Below, in pieces: positions 7,902-16,122 of a stretch of DNA of 24,102 nucleotides. Where the stretch lies: assembly GCA_964424505.1 (NCBI GenBank), contig CAYRIQ010000007.1, positions 1 to 24,102 of the forward strand. The letters run 5' to 3'. The notes under the pieces are model-generated. The model did no database searches. It was not told the DNA's origin and saw only the letters and a list, made by a program, of their open reading frames with translations. The position numbers and the translations under genes are program-made. Every line of letters starts with the position of its first letter. Position 1 is the first letter of the stretch. The stretch comes from CAJBLF01 sp964424505 (GTDB lineage Bacteria; Patescibacteriota; Gracilibacteria; Absconditabacterales; Absconditicoccaceae).

Positions 7902-10064
7902 ATGGATACTCTCCAAACCCAAATCATATATCGTTATAAAAAAATATTCACTTTTTTTTTCCACTATTTCATTTTTTTGCTCGCTATTGGTGGCATCTTT
8001 TTACTATTTCAGCGTATAATACTGCAGTCTGCTAGTATACAAATATTTCAAACAAATGATGTCTTTCTCCTTCAAAAAACAAAACTTATCGCAGAATTTA
8101 GTAAATTTCTCAAGCAAAATATCAAAGACAATGATGTCAATATTTATGTCCTTCAAGGTGATTTTCAAACTAAACAATGATTTATTACTTCTGTAAACAA
8201 TCTGATTGGCTATAAAGGCTTTGTCTTACCAAGATATTTTTATATGTATACCACAATTCCCGTAAAACAACTTTATTATTTTTCTGGAGATGCGTATGAT
8301 ATAAATGAATTGGAAAATTTTGTAAATACATTTATCTTCACAAAAAAAACAACTCTTACAAAACCATTTACTCGTGTACAGTTACCTTTGACAACGTCAT
8401 TACGTGATGATTTTAATCTTGCTTGTATATTTGAAAATAAATTTTCTACTACCACGTGCAACTATTATCTCAATACATTTTTGGATAGCTTTTTTGTCTA
8501 TACACTCTCAGCAGATTATGATTGACTTAAAAAGATTTTTGATGCCACAGCAGACTCACCGACTCAAAAAGGAAAATTTTGTGAAGGTCTCTCTAAATAT
8601 CTCTTGTATAGTAATGATTATAGTACGCCTATAGAGTGAATTTTTGATTTGTGTGGCACAATATATCAAGAATTATTTAAAAAAACTACGCTTTTTATGG
8701 AGATACAAACTACGCTAGAAAATCAAACATTTGATAAAATCACCTATAAAGATGCCACACTCAATAGTTACAAACTTTTTTCTTATCAACAACAAATATA
8801 TCAAGATTTTCTCATTAATAAAGCAGATACCTACAAGATTACTATGTATTTGGATTTTGTCAGAGAGCTTCTCAAAAAATCTCTTACTGATCAATTTCAT
8901 AAAGAAGAAATTTACCGATATAACAACAAATACTTATCTTTGGCACTCGAAAAACTTGCCTACCAATCTACATTATTTACCCAAAATTTTGGAGGAAGTA
9001 AGATTACTTCGCTTCTGACTATGATAGCAACACTCAATGAATGAGAGCCAATGTTGTGATTTACTGGACTCATCAGTGAAATTATCAATAAAAAGCTTAT
9101 CCCTACTCAAGAAATGTACACATGATCCAATCCTACTACAAGTATAGCAGAAAAAATACAAACAAAACTCAAAAATATTGCTTATCTCACGATAGAAAAA
9201 CAAAGCATTTCAGAAACTATTGTCGATATTATTGGCTATTTGTCCTTTACTGCTCCTGACACAAAAAAAATAATCAAATCACATATCATTATGCAATATA
9301 CCAATGATCTTTTGTTGATCAAAAGTATTGAACTCCAAAACAATCCTGAAATCAACGAAGTAATCAAAAATCTCCTTATAATTCAAAATTTTGCCCTTGG
9401 AGAACTTTATAGTTATATTGCAAAAAATCTTGTATTTTACGGGCAAGAAAACATCCCTACGACTATTGATCTTTGTCCTGTTGTAGAAGCGCTCAAAGAC
9501 ATAACGATCATTACCTGTACGCCAACTGCAGTAACTATAGATAACAACAATATACGCTACAAATTTACCATAAAAAATTGAGGAATTGAACAAGTAAGCC
9601 TCTCTGATATTTCATTGGAAAATAGTATCAAAGCATCTTATAGCACTATCATTAAAGATAAATATACCCTGACTGACACTATTCAAGCGATTATAGAATA
9701 CAAAGCTCCTGTTGCTTGACATGAATGAACAACTAATGCCATTATGGTTTTTGAAAAGATTCAACAATATCTAGGCATCAAGGCTAATGACATCGCGGAT
9801 AGTAGTGGGAAAATTTTGGTAGATATTTCCCTCGGAGGTATTAATTTTATCGCCAATTATTCACTCAGTACTAGCACTCTTTGACCTTGGTATTTCAAAG
9901 ATATACAGGTCAACAATAAGCCCTATATGATACAAAATCTCAATTTACCGCTTGATGATCCACACCAAAACAGTATAAATACTTTTGTTATTGATCCACT
10001 CAATGCCATCAAAACAGTAGATTTTACTGCCCGACAAAACTATAATGAATTTAAAAAGCAATAA
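7902..10064 (+). CDS. Large membrane-anchored protein of unknown function
   Basis: Reading at least ten in-frame UGAs as Gly joins several fragments into one 720-aa protein. It begins MDTLQTQIIYRYKKIF. One membrane helix spans about residues 17-42 (FFHYFIFLLAIGGIFLLF within it), and the remaining roughly 675 residues carry no further obvious membrane segment, so the topology is probably a short cytoplasmic tail with a large outside domain. The bulk is rich in Lys, Asn, Ile and Tyr, with long helical stretches in the first 450 residues. A beta-rich C-terminal part contains VTIDNNNIRYKFTIKN and IDPLNAIKTVDF. I recognise no domain. It is the first gene after a perfect promoter, and the exonuclease gene follows after 42 bp. 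It could be an envelope or pilus-associated protein. Confidence 0.7.
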
Positions 10065-10106
10065 GACACTGCTACCTTTGTACATTTAAAATTTATTTTT
10101 GGTGAT

Positions 10107-11102
10107 ATGTATAAAAGATTTTCTCTTAACGAACTAAAAACCGTTCAAAACACGTTTATTAGCAATTTTTATGGTGTCCTCAAAAAAGAACATTGTATGA
10201 TGACGAGTGATTTTTTCAAAAAAATTTTTAAAGAGTGAGATGAACTTTATTATATGTATAGAGGTGATTTTATTTTTAGATTTCAAAATCACAATAATAC
10301 TTATACACTGATGGATGAAAAAGAAAAAATACAAATTGTATTGGAAGATGCAGAAAAAAGGGAGTTTCAGGATATGGTAAAAAATTTTATCCTCAAAAAA
10401 GAGAAGACCCTCTGACAAAAATCCATAGAACAGATACTTTTGGACGAATTCAATACATGAAATTATTCGACTATCGGATGAAAACCTTATCTTGTTTACG
10501 ATATAGAAACAGATACAAATATTTCAAATCTCAAAGAGACTCAATTTCTCATTGCTTATGCAATGTATCCTACGTCATCCAATAAAATGACCTACGAATA
10601 TATTGACCAAGAAGGACTCCAAAAATTTGTCCAGAAAATGCTTGATTTTGATGGATATATTGTATGATTTAATAGCATTGCATTTGATAATATAGTATCT
10701 GTATACAATGTAGGTGGAACTGAAGACGATATAAAAAAACTCAATGAAAAAAGTATTGATCTTTTTCTATTTGTACAAGCTATGACAGGCAAAAGATTAG
10801 GGTTAAACAAAATAGCTGAGGCATTGGTTAATGTAAGTAAGACACTCACTTCGTGAGCGGAATGAGAAATATTATATAAAAAATATATAGAAGAAAATGA
10901 TATTGATGCATTGGAAGAATTTAAAAAATATTGTAAGAATGACGTGAGGATGACTTGATTGATTTTGTTGTATTTCATGCACTTCAAAAAACTTTTTATT
11001 GAGTGACAAGAAATCTGTTTTAGTCTCGAAGAGTTAATAGAAAAATCTCATCAAGAAATAAAAAATACGCATCATATGATAGGACAAAATATGTTTGAAT
11101 AA
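10107..11102 (+). CDS. DEDDy-type 3'-5' exonuclease domain protein
   Basis: This 331-aa protein contains an RNase H-fold exonuclease of the DnaQ/YprB-like group in its second half. The three exonuclease motifs are visible: ExoI VYDIETD (Asp132, Glu134), ExoII YIVGFNSIAFDN (Asp194) and ExoIII KKYCKNDV (Tyr275, Asp279), giving the DEDDy set of metal ligands. It would remove nucleotides from the 3' end of DNA or RNA. The first 125 residues have no recognisable domain and are rich in charged residues. Several glycines are UGA (for example residue 187 in ExoII and residue 250). The ATG at 10107 follows GGTGAT, a weak ribosome-binding site. The stop codon lies 19 bp before the chosen start of the methyltransferase, so the two are probably co-translated. 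Confidence 0.8.
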
Positions 11103-11121
11103 TGTTAAAGTTTTATTTGCT

Positions 11122-11916
11122 ATGTTGGATAAGTCTATGAGTGTTCAATCAAAACTTAGAACATTTTATGATGCTCAAGCGGAAAAATATTTTCTCACGA
11201 GAAACAAACATCGAGCTGATGCAGATATTTTTTTACATGAAATACAATCTTGCAACAAAAAAACTATAAATATTTTGGAATTTGGATGCTGAAGTGGTAG
11301 ATTATTAGCACATCTTGGGAATATACCGTGAATAAAAATACATTACACTGGAGTAGATCTGTCAAAAAATCTTCTTGCCATTGCAAAAAAACAGTTCGAT
11401 ACGAAAAATTTATCCATGATATCTACAGCAAAATTTGTTTGTGATGATATTTTAACATATATCACATGATGTAAACAGGAGTCCTTCGATTTTGTCATCG
11501 GGATAGCAAGTTTCCAACATATTCCTACCGTCAGAGAAAGATTTTTTTTGACTAAAAATATATATAGGATATTGAAATATAATGGGAAAATTATGATGAG
11601 CAATCGATCGTTTTCCCGACGATTTATCAAAAAATATCAAAAAAATCTTATAGATGCTCTACGAAAATATATTGTATCATTTGGTAAACATCAACGAAAC
11701 GATATTATGATTCCTCGAAAACATGAAAATACTATCGTCAAAAGATTCTATCATATCTATACTCTTGCAGAACTTAAAAAATTTATAGCACTAAGTGGGT
11801 TTATTATTGATACACTTTGATATCTTGGCCACACATGAATGGTTCATTCTTCTCGAAAAGATGCTAAAAATACGCTTGTCATAGGTACAAAAACTATATT
11901 TAGATGAAAAAACTAA
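11122..11916 (+). CDS. Class I SAM-dependent methyltransferase
   Basis: The protein has 264 aa from this ATG. Motif I, ILEFGCGSG (about 51-59, with Gly57 encoded by UGA), binds S-adenosylmethionine; YTGVDLSKNLL is the acidic loop after strand 2 and DFVIGIASFQHI matches motif IV. The YRILKYNGKIMMSN segment corresponds to the usual post-motif-V region of UbiE/small-molecule or tRNA methyltransferases. The C-terminal half (residues about 165-264) is basic. The layout resembles the TRM9/UbiE type, but I cannot name the substrate. Other starts are TTG at 11095, which overlaps the exonuclease stop, and ATG at 11137, which has GGA 11 bp upstream. Confidence 0.8.
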
Positions 11917-11938
11917 ACACATTTTGTCTATTATCTTC

Positions 11939-11966
11939 TTGAAAAACACAATATATTTGATATGCT
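11939..11966 (+). promoter_or_regulatory. Weak candidate promoter before the PsbP-like lipoprotein
   Basis: TTGAAA (11939-11944), a 16-bp spacer and TATGCT (11961-11966). The gene may instead be read from the upstream operon, since only 78 bp separate it from the methyltransferase. Confidence 0.3.
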
Positions 11967-11994
11967 AATGTTTTATTGTTTTACCCTATAGAGC

Positions 11995-12564
11995 ATGAAA
12001 AAAAACTATCTCATATTGGCCAGTGGATTATTATTTTTGTTTGGATGTACTACACAAAACTGAGACACTCAAACTGGAACGTGAGCTACTTCTTCTATCG
12101 ATCAGACTACAATAAAATGGCAAAATTATGACAACAAACAAGATGGATTTTCCATTCAATTTCCTGGAAATCGGACTTTTCAAGAAAACGTTTATGGATC
12201 ATCTATCATATTTTTTACTCCTGTACTCACTTGAGACAACCTCAAAGAAAATGTTGGTATCATCAAAAAAACTTTGGATAAGGACTATTCTCTTGATGAA
12301 TACTATAGCATCACAAAATCAGAACTCATAAAACTCATCCCTTGATTTACAGAAATAAGCAATGAAAGTCTCAAAATCAATGATATTGATGCAAAAAAAC
12401 TCATCTATACGGGGACACAATCAAATAGTATTTTAAAATGGGAACAAATATATCTGATCAAAAACAAAGCCGTATATATCATCACGTATACAGCTACAGA
12501 CGCCACTTTCGATGATTTCGCGACAAAAGTGGATGAAATGGCTACGACACTAGAATTACAATAA
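11995..12564 (+). CDS. PsbP-like lipoprotein
   Basis: The 189-aa protein starts with a lipoprotein signal (MKKNYLILASGLLFLFGC, lipobox LFGC, Cys18). After a Thr/Ser/Gly linker containing two UGA glycines, residues about 45-189 resemble the PsbP/DUF1795 fold of secreted alpha-beta sandwich proteins: the opening DGFSIQFPGN, the middle DNLKENVGIIKK, INDIDAKKLIYTG, and the final IITYTATDATFDDF followed by a helix. Members occur across bacteria as extracytoplasmic lipoproteins of unknown role. The gene ends at a strong terminator, which closes the 7902-12564 group. Confidence 0.7.
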
Positions 12565-12578
12565 GATATTATGTATTA

Positions 12579-12611
12579 AAAAAACTCCTGATTGATTTTC
12601 AGGAGTTTTTT
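12579..12611. terminator. Bidirectional rho-independent terminator
   Basis: A 13-bp perfect stem (12579-12591 with 12599-12611; core CTCCTGA/TCAGGAG) has A and T tracts on its outer sides and a 7-nt loop. It ends the PsbP-like gene on the plus strand and the 12619 gene on the minus strand. Confidence 0.85.
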
Positions 12612-12618
12612 ATATCCA

Positions 12619-13275
12619 TTAATACATGGATAAAGTTTTTTTTAATTCTTTATACCTATATACTATACTATTTATTCCTTCCTTATTTGGAAAGAAATCA
12701 GGGTAAATGCACAGAAAAATTCCTGTATATGGTCGTGTAGTATTGGTAATACTACCCTCACCTATAATATAGTGTTTTCGATTACATACACCTTTTTGGT
12801 GTTTGCAATGCACATCTTGAAACATATCAAAAAGATCTGATATTGGTGTTTCTTTTGTTATTGGAGCTATCGCCTCCGTAGGAGTCTTTCCAAATGACAA
12901 AGTATTTGGGATAATTGGCTCCAAATCGTTTGATTCAAAGCATTCTCTTTCTGCGAAAGAAAGATTATCTTCACTCAGAGAATTTTGAACTAAATCGTGA
13001 AAAGGCGTTATCCCTTGGCATGTACTCAGTACGTGTGTCCATGAAATACTTAATTTCGGGTCAAACACATCTAATAAATACACGTCCGTGTATTTATTTT
13101 TTTTAAGTGTTTTAGTTAATAATTTTTTTATTTTACCATCAATGGTGATGGTAGTGTTTTTGGGTGATATTTTTTGAAGAAGACAAATATCACGTAGCTC
13201 TTCAGCCATGAAGAGTCCAGTTTCATCTTTTGCTGTCGGTGGTAAGCAAAATGATGGATGTAAAAAATTTCCCAT
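12619..13275 (-). CDS. Hypothetical soluble protein, 218 aa
   Basis: The protein begins MGNFLHPSFCLPPTAKDETG and has no signal peptide or membrane segment. It is rich in Lys, Thr, Ser and Pro. A Cys/His cluster lies in the second half (FQDVHCKHQKGVCNRKHY), which could bind a metal. All ten glycines use GGN codons, compared with about one third UGA in mutS, so the gene may be a newcomer or may simply avoid UGA. ATG at 13273-13275 lies 23 bp after a good -10. It shares the bidirectional terminator at 12579-12611 with the lipoprotein gene. I do not recognise the family. Confidence 0.6.
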   Translation of the reverse strand: MGNFLHPSFCLPPTAKDETGLFMAEELRDICLLQKISPKNTTITIDGKIKKLLTKTLKKNKYTDVYLLDVFDPKLSISWTHVLSTCQGITPFHDLVQNSLSEDNLSFAERECFESNDLEPIIPNTLSFGKTPTEAIAPITKETPISDLFDMFQDVHCKHQKGVCNRKHYIIGEGSITNTTRPYTGIFLCIYPDFFPNKEGINSIVYRYKELKKTLSMY

Positions 13276-13298
13276 GTTTTGTTTTTTTTGTTTTCTAT

Positions 13299-13326
13299 AT
13301 TATACATAATTTATATGAAATAGCAA
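13299..13326 (-). promoter_or_regulatory. Promoter of the 12619 gene
   Basis: On the minus strand TTGCTA (13321-13326), a 16-bp spacer and TATAAT (13299-13304), between the SpoU-family gene and this one, so the downstream gene need not depend on read-through. Confidence 0.6.
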
Positions 13327-13346
13327 GTCATATTTTGACAGGTTGA

Positions 13347-13802
13347 TTATATGTTTTGATTTATAGCTCGCATAAAAATAGCTGAGCTTTGTCCGACATT
13401 GAGAGATTCTTTGATACCTTTCATGGGAATATGAACTACCTTATCAACCAGTTGTAATGTAGTATCCAAGACACCATCCACTTCATTTCAAAATATCACC
13501 GCAGTACCCGTATGATTATCTCTTTGTAATGAAGCTAAATCTACAGATGTATCTGTAATCTCTGCAGCGATAACCAATAAATTTTGTTTTTTAGCTTCAT
13601 CAATGGCTTCGGGAGTATATCCAAATTGTTTAAGTCCAACATTGGTTTCTGCACCCAATGAAGTCTTTATTACTTTTTGCGTATCTAATGGCGAAGGCGT
13701 ATATCATGTCAATCGCACTTGCCAACCTAAAGCGTCTGCAGTACGAATGATATTGCCTACATTATATGCAGAGCGAATATTTTCTAGGATTATTACGTTC
13801 AT
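13347..13802 (-). CDS. SpoU/TrmH family RNA 2'-O-methyltransferase
   Basis: The 151-aa protein is a minimal SPOUT methyltransferase that transfers a methyl group from SAM to a ribose 2'-OH in tRNA or rRNA. All three SpoU motifs are visible: motif 1 ENIRSAYNVGNIIRTADALG (N-terminal, with the Asn and Arg of the active site), motif 2 IFGNEVDGV (Gly encoded by UGA), and motif 3 IPMKGIKESLNVGQSSAI, which builds the trefoil knot and SAM pocket. It has no N-terminal RNA-binding extension, like TrmL-type enzymes, so the substrate cannot be named. It starts at ATG 13800-13802, 53 bp after the end of the NlpC-like gene, and is probably co-transcribed with it. Confidence 0.9.
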
Positions 13803-13855
13803 TATCTTTATAGGTAAGCAATCAAAAAAATGATGAAAAAATCAGATATATGTTT

Positions 13856-14473
13856 TTATGTTTGATTGAGAAATTTTTCTCTATAATTTTCTGCATAATA
13901 AATTTTAGATGCTTCTTTGGCTCATAATCGCCTTTTTGTGACTCATTTTCCGTTAGCATCTGCGATAATAGGACGATCATTTGCTATTCATGAAAGAAAT
14001 CACACATGACCACAATTTTTATTATCTACAAAAAAAAGAAGTGATCATATTTTTGGCATAGTACCTACTAATTTATTGCCTCAAAACTGTAGTGTTTTGG
14101 TGGGTTGAATTTTTTTAAACATATTATTTGCCCCATATACGCTTGTTTTGATGAGATTTTTATTTTTTGGATCAGTCTCTATTTGTGCTAATACTTTTTT
14201 GACAAAAGTATCACAAACTAGCTTCCCAGGTCACATTCCATAAGGAATTTTTTTGGGTCTATCCGTAAATGTACTTACCGTAGTAAGTATTGTGTCTAAA
14301 TAATAACTATTTTTTTCTTGTTCCAACTTTTGAGACATATCATGTAAGGTATTGTCTATATATGGCTGAATTTCTTTGGATTTTGACTTCATGGTCTGGA
14401 CAATTGTAGCAACTGCATTTGCTTCTTGCTTGGATAAGATATCTTTGGGTGTCTCTCTTGTTTCTGCTCACAT
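13856..14473 (-). CDS. Putative NlpC/P60-like cysteine peptidase/amidase
   Basis: This 205-aa protein begins M-Gly(UGA)-AETRETPKD and has no signal peptide. The first 70 residues are helical and charged. The C-terminal part has the look of a papain-fold cell-wall hydrolase: Cys87 in GKLVCDTFVKKVL at the start of a helix, then GTMPKIGSLLFFV (137-149, like the xPGDLVFF strand of NlpC/P60) and CGHVGFLSG (154-162), where His156 would pair with Cys87. Such enzymes cut peptidoglycan peptides. The missing signal peptide argues for an intracellular role or a different export route. At least nine glycines are UGA. The start is set by the ATG at 14471-14473, directly after an in-frame stop and downstream of a divergent promoter. 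Confidence 0.5.
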
Positions 14474-14500
14474 TTTACATTTGTATATACAATAAAATAC

Positions 14501-14550
14501 TTGAGCTTTGGCTATTTTGTGTAGTATACTTTTTTATTTTAATTTTACAA
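14501..14550. promoter_or_regulatory. Overlapping divergent promoters sharing one -10 palindrome
   Basis: The palindrome AGTATACT (14523-14530) provides a -10 in both directions. On the minus strand TTGTAA (14545-14550), a 16-bp spacer, and TATACT (14523-14528) would serve the NlpC-like gene. On the plus strand TTGAGC (14501-14506), an 18-bp spacer, and TATACT (14525-14530) would serve dedA. Two polymerases could not use the site at once. Confidence 0.45.
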
Positions 14551-14556
14551 GAAATA

Positions 14557-14584
14557 TTGATTTACTTTATGACTTCATTATATA
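14557..14584 (+). promoter_or_regulatory. Second candidate promoter of dedA
   Basis: TTGATT (14557-14562), a 16-bp spacer and TATATA (14579-14584), placing the transcript start about 25 nt before the ATG at 14616. Confidence 0.35.
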
Positions 14585-14615
14585 GATATGCATTTATATT
14601 GTTATACTGTTTTTG

Positions 14616-15242
14616 ATGGGAATTACTGAATTTTTGGCAACGTATATCACAGCATTTATCCAGCAAACTGGCTATATAACTGTTTTTGTATGAATGATTA
14701 TGGAAAGTATGATTTTTCCTATACCGAGCGAAGCGATTATGCCATTTGCATGATTTTTGGTAGCTACAAAACATTTTAGTCTCCGATGAGTTATTGTCGT
14801 AAGTACGATAGGAAGTATCATCGGATCGTTGTTGTCGTATGCAATTTGATATTATGGAGGGAAACCGTTTATCAGAAAATTCTGAAAATATTTTTTGTTG
14901 GATGAAGAAGAACTAGAACAAACAGAACATTTTTTCAAGAAAAAATGAAGTATTACTATTTTTATCAGTAGATTTATACCAGTAGTAAGGCATCTTATCT
15001 CTCTGCCTGCGGGGATGGGAAATATGAATCTGACGAAATTTGTCATATATACCACAATCGGTGCTGGACTTCGAAACACATTTTTGACACTCGTCGGGAA
15101 ATATTTAAAAGAAAATCGAGAATTGGTAATGCAATATAGTAAAATCGTGGATATTGTGGTTTTGGCTATTTTGATTTGAATTGTCGGACGATTTGTCTAT
15201 CGCCAAATCAGTAAAAGAAAAAAACGTAAAAGCATGTCTTAA
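14616..15242 (+). CDS. DedA family membrane protein
   Basis: The 208-aa protein belongs to the DedA/VTT (SNARE-associated) family, now linked to lipid carrier flipping such as undecaprenyl phosphate recycling. Visible family features are the early acidic and proline-rich re-entrant motif MESMIFPIPSEAIMPFAGFL, the GSIIGSLLSYAIGYYGGKPF segment, and the second signature SRFIPVVRHLISLPAGMGNM with the conserved Arg and Gly. A C-terminal membrane helix (VVLAILIGIVGRFVY) is followed by a basic tail. Several glycines in the membrane segments are UGA. ATG at 14616 is used because an in-frame TAG lies about 30 bp upstream. The stop codon overlaps that of mtgA on the other strand. Both genes touch cell-wall precursor handling. 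Confidence 0.93.
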
Positions 15243-15985
15243 TTTTTACTTTCTTTGATAAATTCTTTATTTTCTGTCTCTCTTTTGAGTTTATTAATGC
15301 CACTACTGATGGCATTTTTTCTCTTTGACAGTACATAACTACGCAAATGATCTTGATAATACCTAGGATTTGGAAGAATAGCTGCAAGCAGTGTGGCTTG
15401 ATAACGCGTAAGCTTATCGGCAGATGTGTCAAAATAATATTGTGCTGCTTGCTCGATTCCGTAGATACCATCGCCAAACTCAATGATATTGAGATAGACT
15501 TCTAGGATTCTTTCTTTACTTCGTCATAGCTCCATCAAGACCGTAAAATATGACTCCAAAGTTTTTCTAAAAAGAGAACGACCTTGCCAGAGAAAAAGAT
15601 TTTTTGCGGTTTGTTGGGTAATAGTACTTCATCATATACGTAAAGATTTATTTTTGACATTTTGCTGTATCGCACTCCAGATAGCATCAAAATCAAAACC
15701 ATAATGGTCCAAAAACTTTTGATCTTCACCAGCCATAACTGCGTATATACTGTAATCAGAAATTTTTTGGATAGGCACTCGGGTGTATTTGGGCAATATT
15801 GGTTTGCCACTTATCACTTGCTCAAAAAACCTTGTGATCATAAGTGGTGTCATGCCTGGATTTTCCCATTTATACAACAAAACAAAATAGAGCGAAATTA
15901 TAAGAAAAATTAGCAGTACAGATCTCAGTCGTCCTTCTAGGTTTCGAAAAAAAATATTTATTTTTTTATATACCTTGCTCATCAT
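15239..15985 (-). CDS. mtgA: Monofunctional peptidoglycan glycosyltransferase (MtgA, GT51)
   Basis: The protein has 248 aa from this start. A membrane anchor spans about residues 21-39 (RSVLLIFLIISLYFVLLY). The GT51 domain polymerises lipid II into glycan strands outside the membrane. Family motifs are visible: motif 1 AGEDQKFLDHYGFD with catalytic Glu87, motif 2 GGSTITQQTAKNLFL (both leading glycines are UGA), motif 3 GRSLFRKTLE followed by KERILEVYLNIIEFGDGIYGIEQAA. There is no transpeptidase domain, which fits the length. I chose ATG 15983-15985 with AGG nine bases upstream; a GTG at 16067-16069 would add 28 basic residues. It overlaps the dedA stop by 3 bp (convergent). Confidence 0.93.
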
Positions 15986-16122
15986 ATTTGACCTATATTG
16001 TTTGTAGAGAAAAAAACAAAGGTTTTTTTCTCGTAGCTTTTTGTGGATACTTATTTTTTCTTGCTTCACTTTTATTTTTCCTTACAATTTTTGGATTTAT
16101 CATTTAGTATTCAAAAAAATTT

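Noticed and set aside
10592..10987. Minus-strand 131-codon ORF inside the exonuclease gene
   Set aside because: The plus frame carries all three exonuclease motifs; the minus frame is a Ser/Ile/Leu-rich shadow of it.
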